From assembly GCA_021234155.1 (NCBI GenBank), contig JAJEKV010000004.1:5454109-5518108 (forward strand): a stretch of 64,000 bases of DNA, written 5' to 3'. The notes under the pieces are model-generated. The model did not search any database. It worked only from the letters and a program-made list of their open reading frames with translations, and was not told where the DNA came from. The position numbers were made by a program, and so were the translations under genes. Of the stretch, positions 35,256-46,990 are shown one piece after another; the first letter of the stretch is position 1, and the number at the start of each line of letters is the position of its first letter. Source of the DNA: Isoetes taiwanensis (lineage: Eukaryota; Streptophyta; Lycopodiopsida; Isoetales; Isoetaceae).

Positions 35256-35985
35256 TATGTTGCAATCCCCTTAAGCTACGGGTCTCTAGCTCAGGGGAAT
35301 AACCTTCAGCTAGAAGCAACTCGACGCGACCAGTGTCGAGTCCGCACTATTGATCTTCATCAGTGCCCACTCACTAGTGTTGAGCGCTTAACACTCGTAT
35401 CCTCGATTTTTGCTTATTCTAGGTTAGCAGACCAAGGTGCATCTAGGTTAGCAACATGATGAAAGATAAAATAATTTGGCCTTCTTGCTAAAATATTTTA
35501 TAATAACTCAAAGCCTACTTATAATCAATAATTAAGATTATGGTCAATCTTCCACAAAAAAAAATAAAAAAAATCCCTTATAAACTAAAACCCTAAGTCA
35601 ATAACTAGGATAATCTAAATCGATCTTGCAAAAATACCTAGCAAAAACTAGAACGATCCTGCATAAATGTTTACTAGCATTTAAACAGAACTGATAAATG
35701 TTTACTAGCGACGTTTACTAGTGTTTAAACAGAATCGAAAAATAGCTTGATGTTTATAATTTGGCTAGACCGAGTATTGAACCCTCGTCATTGACTTGAA
35801 AGGCAAAGAGTCTAACCAAAAGAACTACTAATACCGTTTTTCTACTAAAATTGTTTATAAATTCTCATTTAATATTATGTCCATTATAATAGAAAAAAAC
35901 GAATCCTAACTACGATTGTTGAAGCCTTAAGAGCCCGCCGACCAATCAATTGGCCTTCCGCCAGATCTAGCCGTTCTGACCCATG
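35256..35985. other. Unassigned sequence with one tRNA-like relic
   Basis: No coding was recognised. A tRNA-like segment on the minus strand at about 35763-35836 is listed separately. The remainder is AT-rich with short repeated words (GTTTACTAGC near 35670-35715). Confidence 0.4.
35763..35836 (-). other. tRNA-like relic (possible SINE head)
   Basis: The minus strand has TTTGGTTAGAC in the D-arm position, an anticodon-loop-like CTTTCAA (UUC, as in tRNA-Glu), and CGAGGGTTCAATACTCG, which folds as a T-arm and matches a pol III B box. The acceptor stem does not pair, so it is not a working tRNA. It is more likely the head of a tRNA-derived SINE or a dead tRNA copy. Confidence 0.35.
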
Positions 35986-36364
35986 TATTGTGGTAGGAAA
36001 AAGATCGGATTTGTTAGCTATCAGAATCTACAAACTGCCTTGCCTTTAAATCTTGGCAAATAGAAAAGATTTGGGTAGTTACAGCCATGTGGGTTGAAGA
36101 ATGCTTCAGAATTTTTATTTTGTTATTGCAGATTCCTGTTGCAAGCTTGGTCCCCAGGGTGAGAATCTGCATAGTAGGAGGAAAATTGGAACTGCCAAGC
36201 CCAATTCCTTCTGTTGGTTTTATCAGATGAGAACTCCATGTAATTATTTTCTTTTCTTTTTGTTTAATATGAATAGATCAATAGATAGATTGTTTAAGAT
36301 GCTATAGAACTACCTACCGTGTCAATCGCTTCTTCTAATCTTCCTTTCTAGTCTTGTCTCCCCC

Positions 36365-36395
<31 letters not shown>

Positions 36396-36472
36396 CTTTC
36401 TCCTCTCTCTCACATTTTTAGTTTTTTTTTCCTAACCTCTCCTTGCCATGTCACCACTTCCCATGTCACTTC
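35986..36472 (-). repeat. Probable 3' LTR of the reverse-strand chromovirus
   Basis: Read on the minus strand, a purine-rich tract (36497-36473, rich in AAAGAAAGAGAGGGAAG) precedes TGACATGGGAAG, and the unit ends CCTACCACAATACA at about 35984. A direct repeat of most of it lies at 38516-38970. A 30-base T run (36366-36395) occurs here but is shorter in the other copy. The direct repeats flanking a gypsy fragment suggest LTRs, with this copy the more complete. Confidence 0.55.
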
Positions 36473-36664
36473 CCTCTCTTTCTTTATTTATTTTTAACAA
36501 GGTACAAATTTAATTACATCATATTCCAATCCCCTTAAGATTCGACGTCCACGTCGAATACAAATTTAATTACATCGATTTATTGCAAGTAACAAAATTG
36601 TCACATCTTCACAACTTCTAATGTTGTCTATACTTAACAAGGTTGATACATCTTTTAGATAGCC

Positions 36665-38515
36665 TTATCCCATGACATCGGAATCCTTAGCATATTTTGC
36701 TGCAGCCTCATTTAATTCCATCCAGGTTGCATCTTCTATAGGATAGTCTGCCCGCTGTATAAGGATTTTTGATTGTTCTACTACGCAGTTTTCATTCCCG
36801 ATACTGCAATATTTGGGATGGCATTACTTCAAAGGTATTGTCCTCTTGGATTAATTGTAGTTTAGGAAGCAATTGATATCTCTGTCATGTAAAGAGGGAT
36901 TTAACAAACTAACATGAAAAACATCATGAATCTTTACATGTGGTGGAAACTCTAATTGATATGCTAGGTTTCCCATCTTTTTAATGATTCTGAAAGGACC
37001 ATCATATCTTGGAGCAAGTTTAGCACATTTCCCAATTCTAAGTTGACTTTTCTTTGGCTTCACACGGAGATATACAGAGTCTCCAACCTTGAATTCTCGA
37101 TGTTTTCTATGCTTGTCTGCAAATTGCTTCTGTCTACAATGGGATCATACCAATTTATTGGAGCATAACAATCCCGTCCGTAAAGTGCTTCAAAAGGTGT
37201 CATTCCCATAGATTCCTGTTTAAAATTATTGTAAGCAAACTCTGCTAAAGGTAACAAACCTTCCCATTTCTTTGGATTGTCTTGACAATACATCCGCAAC
37301 ATGTCTTCAAGGATCCTGTTTATTCATTCTGTTTGCCCATCGATTTCTGGGTGATAGGCTGTGCTCATCTGCAATTGAGTTCCAACTCCCTTGAAAAACG
37401 AAGTCCAAAAGTTACTAGTAAACCTTGGATCTCTATCGAAAACAATACTTGTAGGAATGCTATGCAAATGAAAGATGTCATGAATAAAGATATTAGCAGT
37501 TTCCTTCGCTGTTATTGTTTTTCTAACTGGAAAGAAATGAGCATGTTTAATTAACATGTCAATCACCACAAGAATTAGCATCCTTTCCTGTTTGTGTTTT
37601 TGGCAATCCTACTATGAAATCCATCCTAATAGATTCCCATTTTCTTTCTGGAATAGATAACGGCTGCAAAAGGCCAGGTGCCCTAATATGTTCGGCTAAC
37701 ATGTGAACACATCACACAATTTTGGATATACCTACGAGCATAAATTTTTAATCCTCGCCAAAAGAAACTTCTCTTTACCTTGTGATATGTCTTATGAAAT
37801 ATTGGATGACCTGATATTACTGCATCATGACATTCATTTAGTATCTTCTTTTTAATGTGATCTATTGCAGAAATACAAACTCTTGATTTGTATCTCAATA
37901 TTCCATGTTCAAAACTATAATTATCCTTTATCTCCATATTCCCTTTTTGTACTTCCTTCAATTTCGGTCCAAAATAATTGTCAGTAGCAATAGCATTTTT
38001 CACCTCATCCAACCAATCTGTTGTAATCATCGTTATTGCATAACAAGCTGGAAGTCTAGACAAAGCATCTGCAATGACATTTGTACTGCCTGTTTTATAA
38101 TTAATCTGAAAGTCATACTCTTAAAGAAATTCCATCCACCTACGTTATCTCAAATTCAAATTAGGTTGTTCATAAAGTATGCAAGACTAGCACGGTCAGT
38201 ATGCACCTCAAAATGATTCCCTAATAGATAATGTCTCCAAGTTCTAAGTGCATGTACAATTGCCAATAGTTCCTGATCATGTGTGGGATAATTTTGTTTG
38301 GCATTGTTCAGCTTATGAGAAATATATGCACACACATGCTTGTCTTGCATCAATACAACTCCTATCCCTTCTCCACGAGCATCTGTCATAACCTGATACT
38401 TCTTACTCGGGTCTGCCACTTTTAAAACATGAGCATTTATCAACGTCTCTTTTAAATTTCTGAAAGCTTTCTCACATTTCTCATCCCATTGAAAAGCTGT
38501 ATTTGATTTTGTAAG
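36665..38515 (-). mobile_element. Ty3/gypsy chromovirus fragment: RNase H, integrase, chromodomain
   Basis: On the minus strand the order is RNase H (38515-38156: FQWDEKCEKAFRNLK, YPTHDQELLAIVHALRTWR), integrase zinc-binding N-domain (38063-37683: CHDAVISGHPIFHKTYH, FFWRGLKIYARRYIQNC), integrase core (37581-37060: FDRDPRFTSNFW, MSTAYHPEIDGQTE, LLPLAEFAYNN), and a C-terminal segment (37063-36851: LAPRYDGPFRII, HDVFHVSLL). In a shifted frame a chromodomain-like tail follows (ILIQRADYPIEDATWMEL), ending at a stop near 36665. Gag, protease and RT are missing; RNase H begins abruptly at the copy of the flanking repeat. Frameshifts are few, so this is one of the better preserved coding segments. 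Confidence 0.88.
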
Positions 38516-38970
38516 TATTGTGGTAGGAAAAAGATCGGATTTGTTAGCTATCAAAATCTACAAGCTTCCTTGCCTTTAAATCTTGGCAAATAGAAATGAT
38601 TTGGGTAGTTACAGCCATGTATATGGCTGGGTTGAAGAATGCTTCAGAATTTTGATTTCATTATTGCAGATTCCTGTTGGAAGCTTGGTCCCCAGGGTAA
38701 GAATCTGCATAGCAGGAGGAAAACTGGAACTGCCAAGCCCAATTCCTTCTGTTGGTTTTATCAGATGAGAACTCCATGTAATTAATTTATTTTCTTTTTG
38801 TTTAATATGAATAGATCAATACATAGATTGTTTAAGATGCTATAGAACTGCCTACCGTGTCAATCGCTTCTTCTAATCTTCCTTTCTAGTCTTGTCTCCC
38901 CCGTTTTTTTTTTTTCTTCTTTCTCCTCTCCCTCACGTTTTTAGTTTTTTCCCTAACCTCTCATTGCCCC
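38516..38970 (-). repeat. Probable 5' LTR remnant of the chromovirus
   Basis: It repeats 35986-36455 in the same orientation, with a small insertion at 38620 (ATATGGCT) and a shorter T run. It joins directly onto the RNase H coding at 38515, so the primer site through RT has been deleted. Its outer end is incomplete compared with the 36472 copy. Confidence 0.5.
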
Positions 38971-40470
38971 TTATTCCTTAATCTATACCGTACATAAAGT
39001 TCCTCATTTGTGGGGTATGCAAGTACAAAATTTGCTATACTGTATAACAAGATTTGCAAAATACTATAAGATTTCAAGCGGAATACTATATGGTGTTGAT
39101 TTCATACGTGCAAAATACAATTATGAGGGCTCTCGCTGCCCTACGTCACCCCCCGTGTGAATATGCACCCAAACCAAAGGGGGTTTAAGGGGGATTTTAA
39201 TTTAAATATGTTGGACCCAATGGTTGTGTTAATTAATGTCAATGGTAGTTATGTGTTGGTTGTTAATGTCAATGGTTGTTATGTGTTGGTTGTTATGTGT
39301 TGAGGGATTTAATTTTTATATGTTCGCTGTTAATGGTTTGTGCAAAAAAAATTTTTTGGCCCCTTAGGGGGCCTTAGGGACGCCACCCTTCCTCCCGGTG
39401 TGACAAAAAATTTAGAATTCAAACCAGAAAAAAACTAGAATTCATTTGAGGCTTTCATCACCTGTAGCTTTTGAATTTGATCATAATAAAACAAATAGAA
39501 CATAAGTAAAAGTTACCATAAAGATAGAGCAGATTGATCCCATTATTCTGAAAGTCATAAAGTTTGCAACACAAAGAAAACCCCCTGTTATTACGCTACA
39601 TATTGTTACTTCCGCTACAACTATTTCTCTTTCACAATAATACCATCGTTTATCAATCCATATGATTTTGGATGCTCCATCTGTAGCTTAAAGGTAATGC
39701 ATGATTCACCTTATGGTTCGATTACAGTTCCAAACCTACAATATAAATGCATTCTTGTGGCCACTGTTTGACTGATCTGCGTGACATGGAAAAGGGCGTG
39801 GAATAATCCGCCTGTTGTGTGCATAAGAATCCTTGTTGATTGAAGCTAAAGGCTGGCTGCTATGAACAATCCGGCAGCCAGGAATATTCAAGAGTTGGAA
39901 ACAAACAGAGGGCCTAAACTTGAATCTGCAGCAAATCTTAGGAAGGAAACAAAAGGGGGTTTTGCAGCACTACATTGTAGAATCAGGAAACCAATACCTT
40001 GTAAAAAAAACATTATGCTAACTGAAGAAACATTAAAAAACAAATACCTTTGTAAGTGTGAGCAAAAAATTCATCTCGTGGTAGTAAAATCCACTCCGGC
40101 AATAAGAATCCAAGAGGGCAAGTACACATGCATATGCACACATGCACACACATGCACATGCACTTGCACTTGCACATGCACAATACACATGCACATGCAC
40201 ATGAACATGCACATGCACACACATGCACATGCATGTGCACATGCACATGCATACACATGCGCAGTGTTCATGCACAAACACATGCAGAGAAAGACAACAA
40301 CCCTCGGATTGTTCCAACCAACGAAAATCAACGGCCCATAAAGGGTGCACTCTAGAAATACTATTTAGTACATCTCAACGAATACAACAACGAAATCATA
40401 GAAAAACCATGTGAAAAAAGGTATAAAAATCTAAAAGTAACCCCCTGTTATTGTGCTACATATTCACCAC
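38971..40470. other. Unassigned sequence with microsatellite and short duplications
   Basis: No gene was recognised. At 39232-39302 a TTAATGTCAATGGTTGTTAT-like unit repeats. At 39578-39608 and 40440-40468 a CCCCCTGTTATT..GCTACATATT word recurs about 860 bp apart. A CACATG-type microsatellite covers 40124-40262; the open frames across it are artefacts of the repeat. Confidence 0.5.
40124..40262 (+). repeat. CACATG-type microsatellite
   Basis: An imperfect array of CACATG and CACTTG hexamers with occasional changes spans about 140 bp. It is purine-pyrimidine alternating, a composition able to adopt left-handed helix under torsion; that property is inferred. Confidence 0.85.
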
Positions 40471-40484
40471 TTCGCCATGTCACT

Positions 40485-40510
40485 TCCCTCTCTTTCTTTA
40501 TTTATTTTTA
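40485..40510 (-). promoter_or_regulatory. Polypurine tract shared with the chromovirus
   Basis: The 60 bp around 40471-40534 match 36457-36519 with only a few differences, including the same purine tract on the minus strand followed by TGACATGG, the LTR start. Here the tract lies about 15 bp after the stop of the coiled-coil ORF. Confidence 0.6.
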
Positions 40511-40527
40511 ACAAGGTACAGATTTCA

Positions 40528-43190
40528 TTACATCACAAGCATAAAAAGATGTCTTCGAGAGACCACATAGTCCAGATAGCTCGTGGGTCTGGGAAAATCA
40601 TCAGGAACATGGACTGCTAATGAAATATAAGTCTCGTGCTGATTCTGAGCATCTTTAGCAGACTGAATGGCCTGCTGCAACTGGTGTTCCATGTCACGAA
40701 TCTTATTGTCCTTCTCAGCAAGAAGGCATTGTTGGTCTCTGATCTTCCTGTGAGAATGCATGGCCTGTAATGATGATGGGCCTTGAGTGGATATCTGCAA
40801 CTGAAGGCTTGCAATTTCTGTGTCATCGATCAACTTCTGTTTCTGAACTTCGATAAGCTGAGTTTGCAAGACCGTGACCTGTGTCTGAATTGCTACTACT
40901 TGGCCTTCTAAAGCAGACATGCGAATTTCAGCTTGTTCGGCAGCATGTAGCTGACGGGTATACAAATCCCGTATACAGGGCCTGACTGTCAGCCAGAATT
41001 TTATCTTTGTCTTTGAGTTGATCCAGAAGTTCTTGGATAGTAGCCCGAAGTTGAACTTGCTGGTCTTTGACGGTGGCGCGTGTGTCTTGTTCGTTCTTGA
41101 GAGCCTCACGGGCATCTAGCAGAGCAGAATGTTTGCTCTAAAGGCTTTCTTCCAGAGTCTAGATTTGCGTGGTAGCTGCCTGGAGATCACGGTGGACAAC
41201 ATCCGTGGAATCCATATACTCTTTGACTCCGTTCATGAAGTGCTCTTGAGAGTCCTGGAGTTTGATCATGCATTCAACGACAATTTTTTCACACTAATAC
41301 AAGGTGCGTCTAGACGGAGGAGGCACATGTGACGTCCCCTACTCGTATACGGTGCCCTCACCGTATACAAACAGGAGTTCATCCCCCATACCAGCTCCAT
41401 GCTAATATAGGGCCCTCCACATGACGCTGCAACCGTGACGGGTTCCAGTGGGAAGAGTGGAAGGGTCATTGCACCCCGTCTCCCTCAGGGCCTACCTAGC
41501 TGCGGAAGCGTAAACATACATGTCAGTAGCACATACATCAACATCATATGACCATCACGAAGGATGGTCCTCCACATATCTGCATAGACAAAGATCAGCA
41601 CATCACATAGGGAATCCTACCCAAGGCTCGGACTCAAAGGGATGACCGACGGCTTGGGTCTCCGTGAGTTCATTGCGCATGTAATTCATGGCAATGGATT
41701 TGGTCTGGCATATGAACATGGCTTAGGGTTGTCCACTCCATCCGCCCCTCCGGTGCACACTTTTGCGAGTGGTCTGAAAAGTGTCGGGACTCGGATCAGA
41801 GCCGCCCGGATGCATAGCCAAAAGGGCTACTCCCGGGCTCATCCTCCCGGGCCCGATGGGGCAGGTAGGGATCACTCCTCCGAGAGATCTACATGCCGAC
41901 TCAAGGTGACTAGAGGGCCACCGCCCGTGATCTGGACCGAACCCACCGGAAAGTGAACACCACTTCACGGGTGCCGAGCCCATGCCTTGCCCACACGCAG
42001 GTGGCAAGCCATTGGACCTAGTCACAATGATCCCCGGTTAGGCTTTACACACCGGAGGGATCGTTCAAGAGTCGGGACATGAACCTCCTTCTCCTGGGCC
42101 CGCCCCTTCACCCACATCCCGGTGTGGCTCTTGTGCACAGGCCGAATCTACAGTGTGCTAGAGAGGCTACTCTAGGAGCATCAACTACAAAGCTTTAGGT
42201 CTCTACCCCCCTTCCCAATACAAGGAGTTCATAGAGATACATCATACATATACTTCACAGAGAACTAAAGAACTAGATCTAATCTACATCATAGAGTTAG
42301 GTTCTTTAGTTAGAATCTGCTATCTAGAGATCTAGAGGGCTGCTATGGGCAATTTAAGAGGCTAAACCTACTGATTCGATGGCTGAAATGGGGTTTAGAC
42401 TACTAAATTGCCTAAATACCTGATCCTTGAGTTCCTCCTCCTGACCTGAGCTCGACCATCCTGCCGAAATGCTCGAATCAAGGAAAACTAATGATGCAGT
42501 TCTCTCAGACAGAGTCTGGGAGGCGGTTTTGGCTCTTGAGGCAGCCAAAACAGAGCTCTAAAACCCTAGAAACGAAAATGGGCAAGTTAGGGTTCTCCTA
42601 CTTAAATAGACAAGGGGGTTGGCTAGGGTTTCCAATTATCCCCTTTAGGCATGTGGGATAATTGGGAATGGGCCCACTTGCCTTTAATGGCTAGGTGGCC
42701 AAATGTGCCCACATGGAAATGTGTGCACCCAATTAATGTGTACATTGGAAAATGTGCACATTAATTGCACACTTGGGTATGGTCCACTTGGCATCAAGTG
42801 GCCACATGGAAATGTGTGCCCACATTAATGTGTACATTGGAAAATGTGCACATTAATACTAATGCACATTCTTAGCAAGTTGCCCCCTAGGGGCTACCCA
42901 CTTGGCTATACATCGGCGTACACGTCAGTCGGGGTGGCGTGTACGCGTGACGAGGCAGTACAGTATACGTCCTGGGACCGTATACTGTGCTGGAATGTCA
43001 CAGCACAAAAGGGTGAAGAAGCAAAGGTGATTGCGGAATGACATGAGTAGTATTTTGAGAAACTTGCTAGGAGGTGGAATCTTCAATTCGTGTGGACTGA
43101 GAGGAAGGAACATTGATGATGGGAGCGTTGCGTGGTTCTTGTTGGCGTCGGGATGGTTGTGTGTCAGGATGTGGACGAGATGTTTCTTCT
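40528..43190 (-). pseudogene. Long coiled-coil ORF of a retroelement, split by a solo LTR
   Basis: The minus strand codes, with a few stops and one frameshift, for a mainly helical protein. It starts near 43190 (QQEPRNAPIINVPSSQST), is interrupted by the solo LTR at 41328-43002, and continues MIKLQDSQEHFMNGVKEYMD, HSALLDAREALKNEQDTRAT, QVQLRATIQELLDQLKDKDK. The best open part (40528-41115) has AEIRMSALEGQVVAIQTQV, VLQTQLIEVQKQKLIDDTE and LLAEKDNKIRDMEHQLQQA. Heptad-like spacing is clear over roughly 200 residues, and the end is non-coiled (DDFPRPTSYLDYVVSRRHL). No enzyme motif is present. A polypurine tract directly after the stop shows it is the last ORF of an LTR element. The function could be a structural or nucleocapsid-associated protein; that is inference. 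Confidence 0.55.
41328..43002 (-). mobile_element. Solo LTR (GTATAC-palindrome family), copy 2
   Basis: This 1675-bp unit has TG...CA ends and a 5-bp duplication GCACA (41323-41327 and 43003-43007). In reverse complement it matches 2249-3824: the same TGTGAC start, GTATACGGTCCCAGGACGTA block, ACGCGTACACGCCACC block and final GTATACGGTG hairpin. No internal coding is present. It interrupts the coiled-coil ORF, and the reading frame can be followed on both sides. Confidence 0.88.
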
Positions 43191-43194
43191 TTCA

Positions 43195-43741
43195 GGGCGG
43201 GGACACTTCTCCAACCTGCCTCATCGGACCAGGGAGATGTAACCCAAAGTAGTCTCATAGGGTGATTCCATGAGATTGCGTCTCCGGAAGGCTACAATTA
43301 TGCCGTAGCCTGTTTTAGCCTATCTGCAAAGTGTGCACAGGAGGGACGAATAGAGTGGACTACCCTAGCCATTGTTTTATGCTAGCCAATGCCATGTTAT
43401 ACTTCCGTCTGCTGATATCTTGAGGCCATGACCGTCAGAGTCTGAACCACGGGTAGAGCCCTTGTTATGATGTATTACTTATACTATCTTATGCTTGTAT
43501 TATCATATAGATGATATTGATGGATGGGCCACCCTTCATGGTGGTATATTATTTGAGTATGATTGATGTGTGCTAACATGTATGTACGCTTCTGCTGTAT
43601 AGGATTCCCATAGTGGACGTGGGACGAATGACACCTCCGTGTTCCTTGTCCCGACGCTTGGCCATCCCAAGTGGTCCGAGTAGGCGGAGGGCCCTACCAT
43701 GGTGATGTAGTCGCCACGGAAGGGGAATTCTCGTATTTGTA
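43195..43741 (+). repeat. Gypsy LTR 3' part, truncated
   Basis: It matches about 50735-51270 of the full LTR at 49811-51305. Shared blocks are CTGCCTC, GGGAGATGTAACCC, GCGTCTCCGGAAGGCTACAA, AAAGTGTGCACAGGAGGGAC and CTAGCCATTGTT. The copy breaks off at 43741, where the inverted G-box family sequence begins, and its 5' part is missing at 43190, where the coiled-coil ORF begins. Confidence 0.7.
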
Positions 43742-44119
43742 CTTCTTGCGCCAAAAGCCCTCGAAAATTCTCTGAACACAATTTCCCTTTCTTTATCCCC
43801 TGTTTCCAGCCTGTTCTTGGCAAATCTGGCCCAACTCCTTGTCCTTTAACTTAGTTTTAGGATTCTTGGCTTAGAATAGGTGGATTCGGGAGTGCTTTGC
43901 TATGATTAGGCAGTTGAATCAAGACAAAAGGTAGGATCTTGGCGTGACCAGATTTTAGGGTTCTTGAAGATTTGGAAATAGTATCCCACAGGCATTTCTG
44001 GAAAAGGTAGCTCGGGTATATAAGGCCTGAAAAAACATTCATTATTGAATTGAGCGTGTTATGCCCACGTGGGATTCGGCCCGTTGCCACCCCACAGGCC
44101 CAGGTGTACCACGTTGGGT
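43742..44119 (-). repeat. G-box family LTR fragment, third inverted copy
   Basis: On the minus strand the CCCACGTGGGCATAACACG block and GGCCTTATATACC lie at nearly the same spacing as in the 18190-18720 copy. They are followed by GTGGGATACT, TTCTTGGCTTAG-type sequence, TTTGCCAAGAACAGG and GAGGGCTTTTGGCG. A 23-base T run begins at about 44117. The next 600 bp (44140-44700) is GATGATGTGG-rich, the complement of the CATCATC part of this LTR family. Confidence 0.62.
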
Positions 44120-44139
44120 TTTTTTTTTTTTTTTTTTTG

Positions 44140-45500
44140 GGGGATGGATAGGAAACATTTTTTTATTTTTTCAAATTTGGCCCGAATCCCAAGAACTTAA
44201 AAATGAAGGCCAATATGGGTTTTTTTTCAAAAATCCTTTTTTTCACAAGGAATCTTTTTTGATGCTCTACAAGATGGAAGAATCTTTTTACAAACAAACA
44301 TTTGACTTTTTGGCTCAAAATGGAGGTCAACTTTGATGAGGTGGCAAGTTGGTGGGGTGACTTGGCAAATGAGTGATGACATGGCATTATGGGGTGATGA
44401 TGCGTCAAGCAAGGTGGCAAAATAACTTTTTTTGAGTCAAAACTTTTTATGAAGTGGAAATGATGTGGATGACATGTGTATGATGATGTGGAAGTACTTG
44501 GAGATGATGTGGCACCATGGAATGATGACATGTCATCTAAGGTATGAAAATGACTTTACTTAGGTCAAAAATTTCGAAAAAAGAATTTTGTGGTAGGTGA
44601 CATGTGTATGATGACATGAATATGCTTGGGTGATGATGTGGATGGTACTTGGCATTTTTGATGATGATGTGGACAATTTGGCACTAGTGCATATTACCAT
44701 GGATCTTTAATGCAATATCTTGGACATTTTACTTCTCCATGTTTATTTGAGAGAAATGTGCAATTTCTCTCTCTAGCTTAACTTTTAGAGAGAGAAGATG
44801 ATCTTAGACCATAGAAATGGCCAAATTGGAAGGAAGTTTTTGCTTTTTGAAGCTGGTGGATGTATGGTGGGTGTGTGATGTATGGATGGTGTGTTTTGAC
44901 TAGAAAAAAGACTATTTGCCAACTTTGGCTAGGGAAAATGATGGTAAGTTGCTATGCCCTAAGATCCAAATCGACATTCGACCATTTGCCGCATCCCTAC
45001 TTTTTACACATAATGGCTTTAGAATTTCTCAAAAAATCCATTAAAAACTCAAAATCTTCATTTTTTATTACTGGTTTGCAGTTTGATTTTCATTGACCAA
45101 ATTTTGACCGAAAGGTCAAATAACTCACAGATCTGAACTCTGACTTAATCAAGGATTTTATCATTGCCTTCCATCAACTTTTCATTATCCATATGAGGAA
45201 TAAAGACTTAAATAACAATCCATCCCTGCAAGCCACCTCAAATTGAGTACTGCTGCCATTTTCTAGAAATGGAAAAGGTATGAACAATTCATTTTTTGAG
45301 CTACCCTATTGAATCTTTCTTCTATAGATTGATCACCTTAAGTGATCTGGAAGTTCTAACCCCAATTTGAGCATAGTTTCAAATTGGCTTCTTGTGTTTG
45401 ACTCTTAAAACCAGGTTGAGGGTCAACATGGAGGTTCTACTGAGACCTTCCTGGATCTCAATAACTCATGTTTTCTAAACAAAGAATACCAGCTGAACAG
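44140..45500. other. GATG-rich and LTR-like sequence before a gypsy gag
   Basis: 44140-44700 is rich in GATGATGTGG and GACATG words. From about 44890 (TTTTGACTAGAAAA, also at 12746) through 45094 (ATTGACCAAATTTTGACC) to 45350 the order follows the plus-strand G-box LTR family. The segment may be the rearranged LTR and leader of the gypsy element whose gag starts near 45568. No coding is seen. Confidence 0.45.
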
Positions 45501-46990
45501 GAACCTTTAGAGAAGGTTAAGCCATCAAAACACTGGAGAAAATGATGTTTGCCTCCTAGTTACTCGATTGGTGCTTCAAAGCATGCCATATCAATTTGAA
45601 TTGAATGTTCCAGTTCCGTTGCCTACATTTGACTCAAGCATGAATGCTAATAACTTCTTGAGAGTATTTGAAGAATATTACAAGGATTATAACTTCATGA
45701 TAGGGTACAAGATGTCAAAATTTGATAAGTCTTTCAAAGAAGAAGATAAGGTTGGAGCTTAAGAAACTTATAGGAACCACTACATGGGATGAACATATCA
45801 AGAAGTTCTTGGATATATTTGGTAAGTTGGCTGTACCTCAAGACCTTGTCAATGAGTTGTAATCCTTTTCTACTGATGTAGTAAGAGTGTGAGCCAACGC
45901 AAAAATTTAGCACCTACTTGAGCAGATGCCAAAAGAGCCAAGTGTTAGTTCCTACTCTCTTCTTAGTTCTTTCTTTCATTAAAGGCTTGGCCTTTAGACT
46001 AGAAATTCAAAGGAAGCTAATCAAGATTCAACATGTTGAATTTACAAGATCTTTGCTAAGAAAACTGAGCTTACTAAGATGTTTTCTATCTTACCAGAGA
46101 AGCACACTATTTTCCATGATGATCTTTTCTATCCTGATGCCACTGATGGCACTTATGAGGCTCATACTTCTATTCCAGTTTATATCATACACAAGGACAA
46201 AAAGAAATCTAAGAATGAGGAACCTGATGGTCAGATTTTAGAGGTCAAAGCAGACTTGTCAAAGGTAAGCGAAGCTTTGGCAGAGATAACTAAGCAACTT
46301 GTTGAGCTCAAAACATCTAGATGAGGTAAGGTCTATCCAAAATGCATTCATCGTAATAGAAACACACATCTATTTGATATCTGCTACTGTAGAATGTGTC
46401 CTAAGTGTAATAGGAAAGGTCATTTTGAGAGAGAGTGTCATGTTTGTGCTTTTTGTAAAGAGGTTGGTCACAATGATGTTAGATATCTAGTTAAAGAGTA
46501 TTTTGCTAAAGAATAAAGAGAAATGAAGTCTGAACTAAGTCCCTCTGTGAGATTTGCTGAAGCAAGTGTTTTTACAGGGTATAAAAATTTCTACGGCTGA
46601 AGAAATCGTAGTGGTCCAGACCAGGAGCATGAATGAGCCCAATAAGCATGCTGAAATGAATGGACATGTTTTGAATGCCCCTAAAGTGTTGCCATCACTA
46701 AAAACCCCTGTTGTAGAAGCTCCTCCGCAAGTAATAGCTCATCAAAAGTATGGTAAGAAAGGTCAAGACCTTGATGAGGTAGATGCCTTGCTCAAAAGCT
46801 CTAAAGTAAATGTAGATCTCTTTATTTGTTAAAGATTGCACCTAGTTATAGAAAAAGGTTGCTGCAGCAAATTGTTTGCAATGAATCAATGGCTTGTGTG
46901 AACTTTGCTGATGCTACTAACCTTGTGTTGGCTCAGAATGAAGAAGACCCTGAGACATTTATGTGTTAAGCAACTTTGGGAAGTTATATC

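Noticed and set aside
39862-40341. A 159-codon plus-strand frame and several minus-strand frames
   Set aside because: They cross the CACATG microsatellite; the hexamer keeps several frames open on both strands. No conserved domain.
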